Assembly: GCF_004145845.1 (NCBI RefSeq)
Contig: NZ_SELP01000003.1
Span: 516,372 to 580,371 of the forward strand
Direction of reading: 5' to 3'
Source: Loktanella sp. IMCC34160
Lineage (GTDB): Bacteria > Pseudomonadota > Alphaproteobacteria > Rhodobacterales > Rhodobacteraceae
DNA length: 64,000 nucleotides
Part shown: piece by piece, positions 46,422-55,955 of the stretch
Layout of the letters: each line of letters starts with the position of its first letter
How positions within the stretch are numbered: the first letter of the stretch is position 1
Notes under the pieces: generated by a model
What the model saw: the letters and a program-made list of their open reading frames with translations, nothing else
What the model was told of the DNA's origin: nothing
Database searches by the model: none
Position numbers and translations under genes: made by a program

Positions 46422-47338
46422 CCAACGCCAAGACCCGCGCCGGGTTCGTCGCCCTGATCGGCGAACCCAATGCCGGGAAATCCACGCTGACCAACTGGAT
46501 GGTGGGGGCCAAGGTGTCCATCGTCACCCATAAGGTCCAGACCACGCGCGCGCGCATCCGGGGCGTCGCCCTGCATGGCGACACCCAGATCGTTTTCGTC
46601 GACACCCCCGGCCTGTTTCGCCCGAAACGGCGGCTGGACCGCGCGATGGTCGCCGCCGCATGGGGCGGGGTGGCCGACGCCGACGTGGTGGTGCTTCTGG
46701 TCGAAGCGCATCGCGGCATTTCCGAGGGGGTGCAGGCCATCCTTGACGGGCTGAACGAAAAGGTCGGCAAGCGGGCGCAGGTCGCGCTTGCCATCAACAA
46801 GATCGACATGGTCAAGGCCGAAGAGCTGCTGGCCCTGACCCAAAAGCTGAACGACGCCTACCCCTTTGCCAAAAGCTTCATGATCTCGGCCGAAAAAGGC
46901 TATGGCTGCGAGGACCTGAAAGAGTGGCTGGCCGGGCAGATGCCGGAAAGCCCCTGGCTGTATCCCGAAGACCAGATTGCGGACCTGCCGCTGCGGATGA
47001 TCGCCGCCGAGATGACCCGTGAAAAGCTGACCCTGCGGCTGCATCAGGAACTGCCCTATCAGTTGACCGTCGAGACCGAGCACTGGGAAGAGCGCAAGGA
47101 CGGATCGGCCCGGGTCGATCAGGTGGTCTATGTCGCCCGCGACGGACACAAGGGGATCGTGCTGGGCAAGAAGGGCGAGACGATCAAGGCCGTATCGCTG
47201 GCCGCCCGCAAGGAGTTGGAGGAATTCCTTGGTCGCCGCATCCACCTGTTTCTGCAGGTCAAGGTGCGCCCGAACTGGCTGGAAGAGGCCGAGCGCTATT
47301 CCGAGATGGGACTGGATTTCAAGGACGGCAACGCGTGA
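46418..47338 (+). CDS. era: GTPase Era
   Basis: Era binds the 3' end of 16S rRNA during 30S maturation. It has 306 residues: a GTPase domain with GEPNAGKS (15-22), switch [14 protein letters not shown] and NKID, then a C-terminal KH domain (about 205-300, [28 protein letters not shown]). It overlaps rnc upstream and the DUF1491 gene downstream (GTGA). The rnc-era-recO order is a widely conserved bacterial operon. Confidence 0.97.
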   Translation: MTNAKTRAGFVALIGEPNAGKSTLTNWMVGAKVSIVTHKVQTTRARIRGVALHGDTQIVFVDTPGLFRPKRRLDRAMVAAAWGGVADADVVVLLVEAHRGISEGVQAILDGLNEKVGKRAQVALAINKIDMVKAEELLALTQKLNDAYPFAKSFMISAEKGYGCEDLKEWLAGQMPESPWLYPEDQIADLPLRMIAAEMTREKLTLRLHQELPYQLTVETEHWEERKDGSARVDQVVYVARDGHKGIVLGKKGETIKAVSLAARKELEEFLGRRIHLFLQVKVRPNWLEEAERYSEMGLDFKDGNA

Positions 47339-47661
47339 GGCTGACCGCCGATATCTGGGTATCGGCCTATCTCACACGGCTCCGGCTGGCCGACATCCCG
47401 GCCTTCGTGGTCAAACGGGGCGACGGCACCGCCGGGGCGGTTCTGGTCAAGCTGAACACGCTGGACGGCAAGGCGCGCCTGTTCCAGCGGTCGTTCGACC
47501 TGATGACCGGCGACCGGACATGGATCGTCCTGTTCGAGGGGGAAGAGACCGACGTCGATGCCTCTGCCGCGCGGCAAAAGACCTTCGACCCCGACCTCTG
47601 GCTGATCGAGGTGGAAGACCGCGCCGGACGGCACCTGCTGGACGAACCGGGGTTGGAGTAG
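47335..47661 (+). CDS. DUF1491 family protein
   Basis: This 108-residue protein starts with a GTG that overlaps the era stop. DUF1491 proteins are small, conserved in alphaproteobacteria and typically sit near era/recO; their function is unknown. The sequence [16 protein letters not shown], the [20 protein letters not shown] middle and the C-terminal [23 protein letters not shown] match that family as I recall it. No signal peptide or membrane segment was seen. The recO start follows after 40 bases. Confidence 0.85.
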   Translation: MRLTADIWVSAYLTRLRLADIPAFVVKRGDGTAGAVLVKLNTLDGKARLFQRSFDLMTGDRTWIVLFEGEETDVDASAARQKTFDPDLWLIEVEDRAGRHLLDEPGLE

Positions 47662-47701
47662 CCCCCTTGCCAATTCAGCCCCGCCGGGGCCTGATACCCC
47701 A

Positions 47702-48427
47702 ATGATCGAATGGCGTGACGAAGCTGTCCTGATCGCCGCCCGCGGGCATGGCGAGACCTCGGTGATTGTCGAGGTGCTGACGCCTGCCCATGGCCGACAT
47801 GCGGGCGTGGTGCGGGGCGGGGTCAGCCGCAAGATGACCCCGGTCCTGCAGCCGGGATCGCAGATCGACGTGACGTGGAAGGCCCGGCTGGAGGACCATC
47901 TGGGCGCTTTCACGGTCGAGCCGATCCGCAGCCGGTCGGCGCAGGTGATGAACGACCGTCTGGCGCTGGCCGGTCTGACGACAGTTTGCGCGCTCTTGTC
48001 CCTGACCCTGCCGGAACGGGAACCGCATCCGGCCCTCTTTGACCGGACGGTGCGGATACTCGACCTGCTTGGCCAGCCCGACCTTTGGCCACTGGCCTAT
48101 CTGCGCTGGGAAATGGACCTGCTCGAGGAATTGGGTTTTGGGCTGGACCTGTCCGCCTGCGCCGCGACAGGGGTGAACGAGGACCTGTGCTATGTCTCGC
48201 CCAAATCGGGCCGGGCGGTCAGCGCGCAGGGCGCGGGCGAGTGGGCCGACCGGATGTTGCCCCTGCCGCCCGTGATGAAGGGCGAAGGCGACGCAACCGG
48301 ACCCGAAATCGTGCGGGCGCTGGGTACGACCGGGTATTTCCTTGAAAACCGGGTTCTGCATGGGCTGGGCGACAGGCCCATGCCCGCCGCGCGGGGCCGC
48401 CTGCTGGACCTGATCGCCCGCTCCTAG
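47702..48427 (+). CDS. recO: DNA repair protein RecO
   Basis: RecO helps RecR load RecA onto SSB-coated DNA in the RecFOR pathway. It has 241 residues. The N-terminal OB-fold begins [39 protein letters not shown], the usual start; the helical C-terminal domain has [22 protein letters not shown] with the cysteine-containing turn and [12 protein letters not shown]. It ends the long folK-to-recO run; its stop overlaps that of the convergent META-domain gene. Confidence 0.95.
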   Translation: MIEWRDEAVLIAARGHGETSVIVEVLTPAHGRHAGVVRGGVSRKMTPVLQPGSQIDVTWKARLEDHLGAFTVEPIRSRSAQVMNDRLALAGLTTVCALLSLTLPEREPHPALFDRTVRILDLLGQPDLWPLAYLRWEMDLLEELGFGLDLSACAATGVNEDLCYVSPKSGRAVSAQGAGEWADRMLPLPPVMKGEGDATGPEIVRALGTTGYFLENRVLHGLGDRPMPAARGRLLDLIARS

Positions 48428-48825
48428 GGCGCGTCGGCCCGGAACAGCATTTCCCGACCGCCGTCCCCGCGCAGGATCAGGATGTCGCCGGCGACCTCTG
48501 CCTCGGTCATCGCTGCCAGTGCTGCAAGGAAGTTTTGTTCCTTATCCAGATCGGGGCAGGCCATGCGGGTCGCGGCTAGGGGCCCAACCTCGAACCAGGG
48601 GTAGGGCGCGCGTTGTTCACCGAAGAACCGGTTGCAGGGGGCTTGCCCCGCGATCTGGCCCGGTTCGGGGAATTCCACCGTTGCGGGCGCACCAAGCGGG
48701 GCCCCGTCCAACGTTTCAAGCTGCCACACGGTGTCCGCCGCGCCGTAGGCCGTCAGGCTTTCGTCGGCGATGCAGGCCGCCAGAAGGACGGGCAGCAGCA
48801 CAAGAGGCAGGGGTCCGGGTCTCAT
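48424..48825 (-). CDS. META-domain (HslJ-like) lipoprotein
   Basis: This protein has 133 residues. A signal peptide ends in the lipobox LLAAC (Cys18). The mature domain is META/HslJ-like: WQLETLDG at the start, PCNRFFG in the centre and the diagnostic [21 protein letters not shown] segment near residues 83-103. Such proteins are periplasmic or surface lipoproteins of unknown function, and HslJ has been linked to stress or novobiocin resistance. It is divergent from the MFS gene and converges on recO with a 4-base overlap. Confidence 0.84.
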   Translation of the reverse strand: MRPGPLPLVLLPVLLAACIADESLTAYGAADTVWQLETLDGAPLGAPATVEFPEPGQIAGQAPCNRFFGEQRAPYPWFEVGPLAATRMACPDLDKEQNFLAALAAMTEAEVAGDILILRGDGGREMLFRADAP

Positions 48826-48946
48826 GACCGCAGCTTGCCATGCTTTGGGGGCAAAGCCCAGCAGCGACCCGATCCGGTCGCAAAAGTCTCAGACGCCGGG
48901 ATATCGCCGGGCCGAAGGTGGGCGAAAGATTTGAAGTGGTTGGTCA

Positions 48947-50173
48947 ATGCTTTCCCCCCGCGCGCCCGTCTATATCACCCATGCCCCGGTTCCGAAGATC
49001 CGCCACTTCGCCCTTTTGGCCGCGCTGGAGGCAGGGATCAGGGGGATGCTTCTGTCGGTCTGGCCGTTGGTCATCTACCGGGCCTGGGGAAATGCCGAGG
49101 CGGTCAGCCTGATCTACCTTTTGGCGGGGTTCCTGTCGCTGGGCTGGGGCGGGCTGGTGCCAGCGCTGGCGCGACTGATCCCGCGCCGCTGGATGACGAC
49201 GGCGGCGGTGGGGCTATACCTGCTGGGGGCCATGCTGGGGCTGACGGGAACCACGGCGGGGATGACGGCGGCGCTGATCTCAACCACCCTTGGCACCGTC
49301 ACCTTCCAGATCTGCCTGAGTGCCTATGTGCTCGACTATATCGCCCGCGTCGATCTGGGGCAGAACGAAAGCCTCCGGCTGGTCTATAGCGCGGTGCCCT
49401 GGTCCGCCGGGCCGATGCTGGGGGTCTGGCTAATGAACCTCTGGGCGCCGCTGCCGTTTCTGGTCGCCGCCGGGTTCGGGATCGCCCTTCTGGCGGCCTT
49501 CTGGGCGTTGCGCCTTGGGGACGGCAAGCAGATCACCCGGGCCCGCGCGCCCGCGCCGAACCCGGTTGCCTATCTTGGCCGCTTCGTGAAACAGCCCCGG
49601 CTGGTGGCCGGCTGGCTGTTCGCGGTGATCCGGTCCTGTGGCTGGTGGGTCTTCATCGTCTACCTGCCGATCTTCTGTATCGAAAACGGCCTTGGCGATC
49701 AGGCGGGGGCTGTGGCCCTGTCACTCGCCAACGGGTTGCTATTCATCTCGGGCGCGTTCCTGCGGCTGGTGCGGCGGCTGGGGGTGCGGCGGTCGGTGCA
49801 GGGCAGCTTTTTCGGGGCTGGCGTTCTGTTCATGGTTGGTGCGCTGGCAGCAGGCTGGCCATGGGTCGCCTTCGGGGCATTGCTGGCAGCCTCGGTCCTT
49901 CTGGTCATGCTGGACGTCTGCGGCAGCCTGCCCTTCCTGATGGCGGTGAAACCCTCCGAGCGGACGGAAATGGCGGCGGTCTATGCCAGCTATCGGGATG
50001 TCTCGGGCATCCTGACCCCGGCCATCGCCTGGGGCGTGCTGCTGGTGCTGCCGCTGTCGGGGATATTCGGCGCGGCGGCGCTGGGCATGGCGGGGGCGGC
50101 GGCACTGGCCGGGCGCATCCACCCGCGCCTTGGCGTGCCGCGCGACGGGACAAAACCGTTGGCCCAATCCTGA
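48947..50173 (+). CDS. MFS-type transporter
   Basis: This protein has 408 residues and about eleven to twelve hydrophobic segments with a cytoplasmic loop in the middle (about 193-220), the layout of the major facilitator superfamily. The N-terminal half carries LEAGIRGMLLSVWPLVIYRAWG; no classical GxxxDRxGRR loop is evident. A late PSERTEMAAVYASYRDVSGI loop resembles that of drug or sugar-phosphate exporters. The ribosome site before the ATG at 48947 is weak, so the start is provisional. The substrate is unknown. Confidence 0.8.
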   Translation: MLSPRAPVYITHAPVPKIRHFALLAALEAGIRGMLLSVWPLVIYRAWGNAEAVSLIYLLAGFLSLGWGGLVPALARLIPRRWMTTAAVGLYLLGAMLGLTGTTAGMTAALISTTLGTVTFQICLSAYVLDYIARVDLGQNESLRLVYSAVPWSAGPMLGVWLMNLWAPLPFLVAAGFGIALLAAFWALRLGDGKQITRARAPAPNPVAYLGRFVKQPRLVAGWLFAVIRSCGWWVFIVYLPIFCIENGLGDQAGAVALSLANGLLFISGAFLRLVRRLGVRRSVQGSFFGAGVLFMVGALAAGWPWVAFGALLAASVLLVMLDVCGSLPFLMAVKPSERTEMAAVYASYRDVSGILTPAIAWGVLLVLPLSGIFGAAALGMAGAAALAGRIHPRLGVPRDGTKPLAQS

Positions 50174-50221
50174 TTTCCGTGCAGACTTCCCGAAAGGGAG
50201 ACGCCGGAAAAGGGGATGCCG

Positions 50222-50842
50222 ATGAACCTGACACTCGCACTTGGACTTGTCGCAGGGATGCTTGGCGTCACGACCGACAGCCTGCCGGAAACCGAAACCC
50301 AGCGCCTGATGCAGTCCGTCGATTTCAGGGGCACCGTATCGCGGGTCCTGTATTTCGGCCCCGAGACAGAGCTGATCTCGCGCTCTCAGCTGGATGTGCC
50401 GGACAGCACCTTGGCCGATTTTCAGGAGGTCTTTGCCTCGGCCCCCTATTTCGGCGCCTTCGCCATCTCGAAGTCGGGCGGCTATGGCTACTCCGTCGGC
50501 GTCAACTCGGCCGAGGCGGCGCGGGCCATCGCCATGGCCGAATGCCTGAACGCGAACAGCAGTTGCCTGATCTTCGCAGAGCTTCACCCGGTCGGTTATC
50601 AGGGGGTCGGCCCGGGCGAGATCGTGCTGACCACCGAAGTGGCCGACCTGTTCTTCAACCCCGGCAAGCGGCCTCCCTACATTGCCATGGCGTTCAGCCA
50701 TGACGGGGCCTATTCGCTGAACTGGGGCTATGAAAGCCCCGCCGCCGCGCAGGCGGCCGCGCTGGCCGATTGCGAGACATACCGCATCAACCATCTGGCC
50801 AACCTTGAAGACATGCCCTGTCTGGTGTTGCCTCTGCGCTGA
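50222..50842 (+). CDS. Exported protein with two DUF4189-like repeats
   Basis: This protein has 206 residues. A short signal (LTLALGLVAGMLGV) leads into a region with two similar halves: GAFAISKSGGYGYSVGVNS then AMAECLNANSSCLIF (about 77-117), and IAMAFSHDGAYSLNWGYES then ALADCETYR ... CLVLPL (about 157-206). Each has two cysteines and the A-x-AxxC spacing of DUF4189 domains. The ATG at 50222 is better spaced from AAGGGG than the one two codons earlier. Probably periplasmic; function unknown. Confidence 0.75.
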   Translation: MNLTLALGLVAGMLGVTTDSLPETETQRLMQSVDFRGTVSRVLYFGPETELISRSQLDVPDSTLADFQEVFASAPYFGAFAISKSGGYGYSVGVNSAEAARAIAMAECLNANSSCLIFAELHPVGYQGVGPGEIVLTTEVADLFFNPGKRPPYIAMAFSHDGAYSLNWGYESPAAAQAAALADCETYRINHLANLEDMPCLVLPLR

Positions 50843-50845
50843 CCC

Positions 50846-52528
50846 TTAGCCCAGCAGACGCCGCGCGATCACCTGCGCCTGAATCTCCGCCGCGCCTTCA
50901 AAGATGTTCAGGATGCGGGCGTCGCACAGGATGCGGCTGATCTTGTATTCCAGCGCGAACCCATTGCCGCCGTGGATCTGCAACCCGTTGTCCGCGGCGG
51001 CCCATGCGACGCGCGCGCCCAGCAGTTTGGCCATCCCCGCCTCAAGATCACAGCGGCGGTCGGCGTCCTTCTCGCGGGCGCTGAAATAGGTCAGCTGGCG
51101 GGCGATCATGATTTCCACGGCCATCATCGCCAGCTTGTTGGCGACGCGCGGGAAGTTGATCAGGGATTTGCCGAATTGCTTGCGGTCGATCGCGTATTGC
51201 ATCGCCACATCCAGCGCCGATTGGGCGACGCCAATGGCGCGGGCGGCGGTCTGGATGCGGGCCGATTCAAAGGTCTGCATCAACTGCTTGAACCCTTTGC
51301 CCTCTTCTCCGCCCAGAAGGTTTTCGCCCTTCACATGGAAGTTGTCGAAGCCCAGTTCGTATTCCTTCATGCCGCGATAACCCAGAACCTCGATCTCGCC
51401 GCCGGTCATGCCCTCGGTGGGGAAGGGGGTGGCATCGTCGCCGGGGGTCTTCTCGGCAAGGAACATGGACAACCCGCGATAATCGGATGTGTCCGGATCG
51501 GTCCGCGCCAGAAGCGTCATCACATGGGTCCGGGCCGCGTGGGTGATCCAGGTCTTGTTGCCGGTGATCCGGTAGTCGCCACTGTCGTCCTTTACCGCGC
51601 GGGTCCGCAACGATCCAAGATCCGACCCGGTGTTCGGTTCGGTGAAGACGGCGGTCGGCAGCTTTTCCCCGCTCGCCAGTGCCGGAAGCCATTTCTGCTT
51701 CTGCTCTTCCGTGCCGCCCGCAAGGATCAGCTCGGCGGCAATCTCGGACCGGGTGCCCAGCGACCCGACCCCGATATAGCCGCGCGACAATTCCTCGGAC
51801 ACCACGCACATCGACGCCTTGGACAGGCCAAAGCCGCCGTATTCCTCGGGGATGGTCAGGCCGAAGACGCCCATTTCGGCCAGTTCCTCGATCACCTGCA
51901 TCGGGATCAATTCGTCCTTCAGGTGCCAGTCATGGGCGAAGGGTTCCACGTTTTCCACGGCGTAGCGGCGGAACTGGTCGCGGATCATCTCCAGCTCTTC
52001 CTCAAGGCCGGAGGCGCCGAACATGGTCGCACCGCTTTGCTGTTCCATCATCTCGACCAGGCGGGCGCGGGCGCCGGGCGTGTTGCCGGCGGCGCACAGC
52101 ACGTCGACCTCGGCGGTGGCAAGGATGCCCGCGTCCAGCCCAAGGTCGGACAGGCGGCAGATCTCGCCCTGGCTCATCGGGATGCCGCCGCGCAGCTGGG
52201 ACAGGTATTCGCCAAAGGCGACCTGAAGGATCAGCTGTTCGATCTCGCCCAGCTTGCCCTCGGCCTGCAACCGATCCGCCCAGCCATGCATCTGGCGCAG
52301 GCTTTCGACATAGGTGGCGATCCACGACAGGCCATGCGCCTCGGCCTGCAGGGTTTCCAGCGCCGCGCCCGAGACCTTGCCCGCCTCGTCTGTGACCGCA
52401 GCGCGCAGGGTCGAGATCGCCGTGTCCAGAAGCGTCGTCAGGGCGGGCTGAACGGCCCCGGTCAGGTCCAGAAGGTTCGGGATGGTCGGTGTCTGGGTCA
52501 TCTGGGTATCCTGTGCGTCGCGCGGCAT
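50846..52528 (-). CDS. mcd: Acyl-CoA dehydrogenase, probably (2S)-methylsuccinyl-CoA dehydrogenase
   Basis: This protein has 560 residues, longer than the usual 380-400 for acyl-CoA dehydrogenases because of an N-terminal extension of about 150-160 residues. That extension is the mark of methylsuccinyl-CoA dehydrogenase (Mcd) of the ethylmalonyl-CoA pathway for acetate assimilation, common in Rhodobacteraceae. The core is intact: TEPNTGSDLGSLRTRA, GNKTWITHA, GFKQLMQTFESARIQTAARAIG and the C-terminal IFEGAAEIQAQV with the base Glu. GAGGAG precedes the ATG at 52528. It would pass electrons to ETF, whose alpha subunit is encoded at 63448. Another acyl-CoA substrate is possible. Confidence 0.78.
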   Translation of the reverse strand: MPRDAQDTQMTQTPTIPNLLDLTGAVQPALTTLLDTAISTLRAAVTDEAGKVSGAALETLQAEAHGLSWIATYVESLRQMHGWADRLQAEGKLGEIEQLILQVAFGEYLSQLRGGIPMSQGEICRLSDLGLDAGILATAEVDVLCAAGNTPGARARLVEMMEQQSGATMFGASGLEEELEMIRDQFRRYAVENVEPFAHDWHLKDELIPMQVIEELAEMGVFGLTIPEEYGGFGLSKASMCVVSEELSRGYIGVGSLGTRSEIAAELILAGGTEEQKQKWLPALASGEKLPTAVFTEPNTGSDLGSLRTRAVKDDSGDYRITGNKTWITHAARTHVMTLLARTDPDTSDYRGLSMFLAEKTPGDDATPFPTEGMTGGEIEVLGYRGMKEYELGFDNFHVKGENLLGGEEGKGFKQLMQTFESARIQTAARAIGVAQSALDVAMQYAIDRKQFGKSLINFPRVANKLAMMAVEIMIARQLTYFSAREKDADRRCDLEAGMAKLLGARVAWAAADNGLQIHGGNGFALEYKISRILCDARILNIFEGAAEIQAQVIARRLLG

Positions 52529-52672
52529 GATCGACTCCTCATTTTGCTGTTGCAGAAATAACGCCTTCGCAACCGCAGCGCAACTTTATTTCAATACGGG
52601 GCGGCGACTTGAGTATTAATGTCGCGCGAGAATCTTGCTGCGACAGGGGGAAAACCGCGCTAAGGGGACAGA

Positions 52673-53449
52673 ATGATAGAGATTTTCGCCCCCCTTCTGC
52701 CCGGAACCTTCACCTTTCCGCTGTTCGTTGCCGCACTTTGTGTGGGCATCTTCGCCGGATTCGTGAAGGGCGTCACCGGATTCGCGATGCCGATGGTGAT
52801 GATCTCGGGCCTGACCACCTTTCTGTCGCCCGAACTGGCGCTGGCTGCGCTGATCCTGCCGACGGCGGTGACCAATATCTGGCAGGCCCTACGTCAGGGC
52901 TGGCGGGCGGCCTGGGACGCGATCCGCAAGTTTGGTTTGTTCCTCGGGGTTGGCGGCGCGGTTCTTCTGGGCAGCGCGCAACTGGTCACTGTCTTTGATA
53001 CGAAGATTCTGTTCGGGCTGATCGGGGTGGCCATCACGACCTTTGCCCTGATGCAACTGTTTGGCTGGCGTCCCGCCCTGTCTGCCACCCGCCGGACCGA
53101 GGCGGCGGTCGGTGCGGTCGCCGGGTTCATCGGCGGGCTGAGCGGGGTTTGGGGTCCGCCCACGGTTGCCTATCTGACCGCGATCAACACGCCCAAGGCG
53201 GAACATGTCCGGGTGCAGGGGGTCGTCTACGGGTTGGGGGCGGTGGCGCTGGCGCTGGCTCATGTGCAGTCCGGCGTCCTGAACGAAGACACATGGCAAT
53301 TTTCGGCCCTGATGGTCCTGCCCGCACTGGGTGGCATGGCGATCGGGATGCAGGTGCAGGACCGGATCGATCAGGCGACCTTTCGCAAGGTGACGCTGGT
53401 GGTTCTGGTGATTGCGGGGCTGAACCTGATGCGGCGGGCGCTGTTCTAA
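52673..53449 (+). CDS. TauE/SafE (TSUP) family membrane permease
   Basis: This protein has 258 residues and about seven to eight hydrophobic segments. The first repeat unit reads GIFAGFVKGVTGFAMPMVMI and the second GGLSGVWGPPTVAYLTAI, the paired glycine/proline motifs of the TSUP family, which export sulfite, sulfoacetate or other organosulfonates and other anions. The start at 52673 follows GGGGACAGA. It is divergent from mcd and overlaps the stop of the DUF3859 gene by four bases. The substrate is not known. Confidence 0.85.
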   Translation: MIEIFAPLLPGTFTFPLFVAALCVGIFAGFVKGVTGFAMPMVMISGLTTFLSPELALAALILPTAVTNIWQALRQGWRAAWDAIRKFGLFLGVGGAVLLGSAQLVTVFDTKILFGLIGVAITTFALMQLFGWRPALSATRRTEAAVGAVAGFIGGLSGVWGPPTVAYLTAINTPKAEHVRVQGVVYGLGAVALALAHVQSGVLNEDTWQFSALMVLPALGGMAIGMQVQDRIDQATFRKVTLVVLVIAGLNLMRRALF

Positions 53450-53994
53450 CCCAGAAGTTCCTCGTATCCGCAGACCCCGGCCAAAGACGGCACGGCCTCT
53501 GGCGGGACCACGGTGAAACTGGCCCGGAACAGGATCTCGCCCTCGTGCTCGGCGGTGAATGTCCAGCGACCGAGGACCAGTTCATAGGGGTAGTCGAACT
53601 GGTAAAGCACGATGGCCGGGCCAAACCCCGACATATCCCTGACATAGGTCTGCTGGGTGATCCCCTCTGCGCCCATTGGCGGGTGGGTCGTTGTGACCGT
53701 CACCCCGATCAGGTCCACGCCGCGGCCATGGGTCTTGACCCCAAACCCCATGCCCTCGACCGCAGGCACATAGCGCCCGGTCGACACGAAATCAGGTTCG
53801 CTGTCGATGATGTTGGTCACGCCCGCCACGGTGTCGGGCGCCTCGCGAAAGCCGACCACCTCGGGCGCGCAGATGATCCCGGCCTCGAACCGTGAAATCG
53901 CCGGGCCGATCACATCGGGCAGGGGGGTGTCCTGCGCCGTGGCGGCACCGGAGATCAGGACAAGGGCGGAGAACAGGAGAGACCGGAAATGCAT
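53446..53994 (-). CDS. Exported protein, DUF3859-like
   Basis: This protein has 182 residues. A clear signal peptide (residues 1-20, cleavage after ATA) leads to a beta-rich mature domain with IICAPEVVGFREAPDTVAGVTN, VPAVEGMGFGVKT and the C-terminal WTFTAEHEGEILFRASFTVVPPE. This resembles DUF3859 proteins as I recall them; function unknown, location periplasmic. There is no visible ribosome site: a strong hairpin ends three bases before the ATG (see 53996-54023). It lies 60 bases downstream of pckA on the same strand. Confidence 0.72.
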   Translation of the reverse strand: MHFRSLLFSALVLISGAATAQDTPLPDVIGPAISRFEAGIICAPEVVGFREAPDTVAGVTNIIDSEPDFVSTGRYVPAVEGMGFGVKTHGRGVDLIGVTVTTTHPPMGAEGITQQTYVRDMSGFGPAIVLYQFDYPYELVLGRWTFTAEHEGEILFRASFTVVPPEAVPSLAGVCGYEELLG

Positions 53995-53995
53995 G

Positions 53996-54023
53996 GGGGC
54001 AGGCTGCCACGGCAGCCCGCCCC
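53996..54023 (-). promoter_or_regulatory. Strong hairpin between pckA and the DUF3859 gene
   Basis: On the minus strand a 13-bp stem (GGGGCGGGCTGCC with GGCAGCCTGCCCC, one G-U pair) with a two-base turn spans the region up to the DUF3859 start codon. No T-run follows, so it is a poor terminator; it may stabilise the pckA 3' end or block translation initiation. Confidence 0.45.
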
Positions 54024-54054
54024 CAGCAAGCGGTTCTATCGTCTTCGGCGCGGC

Positions 54055-55653
54055 CTAGCCGATCGCGGCGGCCTTCACGTCGTCGTCGATGAAGGGGACG
54101 TATTGGGCGAAGTTGTCGGCGAACATATCGACCAGCTTCTTCGCCTGTGCGTCATAGGCGGACTTGTCGGCCCATGTGCTGCGCGGGTCCAGAAGGCCCG
54201 CATCCACGCCATCAACCGTGACCGGCACCTCGAAGCCAAAGTTCGGGTCCTTGCGGAAGGTAGATTCGATCAGCGTGCCATCCAGCGCGGCGGACAGGAG
54301 CGCCCGGGTTGCCTTGATCGGCATCCGCTTGCCCGTGCCATAGGCGCCGCCGGTCCAGCCGGTGTTGACCAGCCAACAGGTCGCGCCGTGGCTGGCGATC
54401 TTTTCCTGCAGCAACTTGCCATAGGTTTCGGGCCGGCGGGGCATGAAGGGTGCGCCAAAGCAGGTCGAGAAGGTCGGTTCCGGTTCGGTCACGCCGCGTT
54501 CGGTGCCGGCCACCTTGGAGGTGAAGCCCGACAGGAAGTGATACATGGCCTGCGCCGGGGTCAGCCGCGAAATCGGGGGCAGCACGCCGAAGGCATCGCA
54601 GGTCAGCATGATGATGTTCTTCGGATGGCCACCAAGGGCGGTATCGCTGGCGTTGCTGATGTAGTTCAGCGGGTAGGCGCAACGCATGTTCGCGGTCAGC
54701 GAGCTGTCATTGAAATCCAACGCCTTGGTCTCTTCGTCGAACACCATGTTCTCGATGACCGTGGCGAATTTCTGGGTGGTGGCGTAGATCTCCGGCTCGG
54801 CCTCGGCATCCAGACCGATGGTCTTGGCATAGCAGCCGCCTTCAAAGTTGAAGGTGCCGCGATCGGACCAGCCGTGTTCGTCGTCACCGATCAGCACCCG
54901 GGTCGGGTCGGCGGACAGGGTCGTCTTGCCGGTGCCGGACAGTCCGAAGAACACGGCGGTATCGACCGGGTTGCCCGGTGCGTGGTTGGCGGAACAGTGC
55001 ATCGGCATGATGCCTTTTTCCGGCAGCAGGTAGTTCAGCAGGGTGAAGACCGATTTCTTGTTCTCGCCCGCGTATTCGGTGCCACCGATCAGGATGACCT
55101 TCTTTTCAAAGTTCAGCGTGATGACCGTCTCGCTGCGGCAGCCGTGCTTTTCCGGGTCCGCCTTGAAGGTCGGGCAGTTGATGATGGTCCAGTCCGGGGT
55201 GAACCCTTCCAGTTCGTCCCGCGCGGGACGGCGCAGCAGATGGCGGATGAACAGCCCGTGCCAGGCCAGTTCGGTCACCACGCGGACATCCAGCCGGTGC
55301 GCCGGATCGGCGCCGCCGAACAGGTCCTGCACGTGGTAGGTGCCGCCCTTCATATGCGCCAGCATATCGGCGTGCAGCACGTCGAATTTGGCGGGGTCCA
55401 TTGGCGCGTTGTTTTCCCACCAGATGGTGTTTTCCACCTCGGGGGTGCGCACGACGAACTTGTCCTTGGGGCTGCGGCCGGTGTGTTTTCCGGTCGTCAC
55501 CAGCAGCGTGCCGCCCTGACCCAGCGTGCCTTCGCCCGCCTCGATCGCGGCCTGCACAAGATCCGGCTCCATCAGGTTGTAATAGACATGGCCCAGACCC
55601 GTGATGCCTTGGTTTTCAAGCTTCATGGTTGGGTTGACCCGTCCGTGGTCCAT
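54055..55653 (-). CDS. pckA: Phosphoenolpyruvate carboxykinase (ATP)
   Basis: PckA converts oxaloacetate and ATP to phosphoenolpyruvate, the gateway of gluconeogenesis. It has 532 residues. The kinase-type P-loop GLSGTGKT is at 237-244, followed by LIGDDEHGW; the substrate region [11 protein letters not shown] is at about 58-68. GGAG precedes the ATG at 55653. It is divergent from chvI across a 302-base region, an arrangement shared with rhizobia, where ChvI affects pckA expression; a similar link here is inference. Confidence 0.97.
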   Translation of the reverse strand: MDHGRVNPTMKLENQGITGLGHVYYNLMEPDLVQAAIEAGEGTLGQGGTLLVTTGKHTGRSPKDKFVVRTPEVENTIWWENNAPMDPAKFDVLHADMLAHMKGGTYHVQDLFGGADPAHRLDVRVVTELAWHGLFIRHLLRRPARDELEGFTPDWTIINCPTFKADPEKHGCRSETVITLNFEKKVILIGGTEYAGENKKSVFTLLNYLLPEKGIMPMHCSANHAPGNPVDTAVFFGLSGTGKTTLSADPTRVLIGDDEHGWSDRGTFNFEGGCYAKTIGLDAEAEPEIYATTQKFATVIENMVFDEETKALDFNDSSLTANMRCAYPLNYISNASDTALGGHPKNIIMLTCDAFGVLPPISRLTPAQAMYHFLSGFTSKVAGTERGVTEPEPTFSTCFGAPFMPRRPETYGKLLQEKIASHGATCWLVNTGWTGGAYGTGKRMPIKATRALLSAALDGTLIESTFRKDPNFGFEVPVTVDGVDAGLLDPRSTWADKSAYDAQAKKLVDMFADNFAQYVPFIDDDVKAAAIG

Positions 55654-55955
55654 TGTCTTGCTCCTGATCTGGGGCCGCCGTTCGGCCCGGATAGGTCCAC
55701 ATAGCACCATGATTTTCTTTGAGAAAAGGAGCCTTTGTCGCAGTTAGCGCAACCATTTTGGTGTTAGCGCACAACATGCGGAAAGCTGCGCAGCAAGTGC
55801 TGCAATTTAGCCATTCCTAACGGAAATACGTGACCGTTTGGACTCAGGCCGGGGGCGAATCACACTTGGGGATTGATTCGGCACGGCAAAAAAGGGAAAA
55901 ACACAGCAATAAAAATGGCAGGCAACATAATCTCGAGCACAAAGGGGTAACGGTC
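55654..55955. promoter_or_regulatory. Divergent pckA/chvI control region
   Basis: This 302-base non-coding stretch serves both pckA (minus) and chvI (plus). It contains a direct repeat GTTAGCGCA 20 bases apart (separate entry), a short perfect palindrome GCAGCA-AG-TGCTGC at 55790-55803 and AT-rich tracts toward chvI. I could not assign -35/-10 elements with confidence. Confidence 0.55.
55743..55771. repeat. Direct repeat GTTAGCGCA, two copies in phase
   Basis: GTTAGCGCA occurs at 55743-55751 and 55763-55771, exactly 20 bases apart (two helical turns), 90 to 118 bases upstream of pckA. The spacing suggests a regulator binding two sites on one DNA face. Confidence 0.5.

Noticed and set aside
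53989..55704. Plus-strand open frame of 571 codons opposite pckA
   Set aside because: It is antisense of pckA; repetitive Gly/His/Arg content is typical of a shadow frame.
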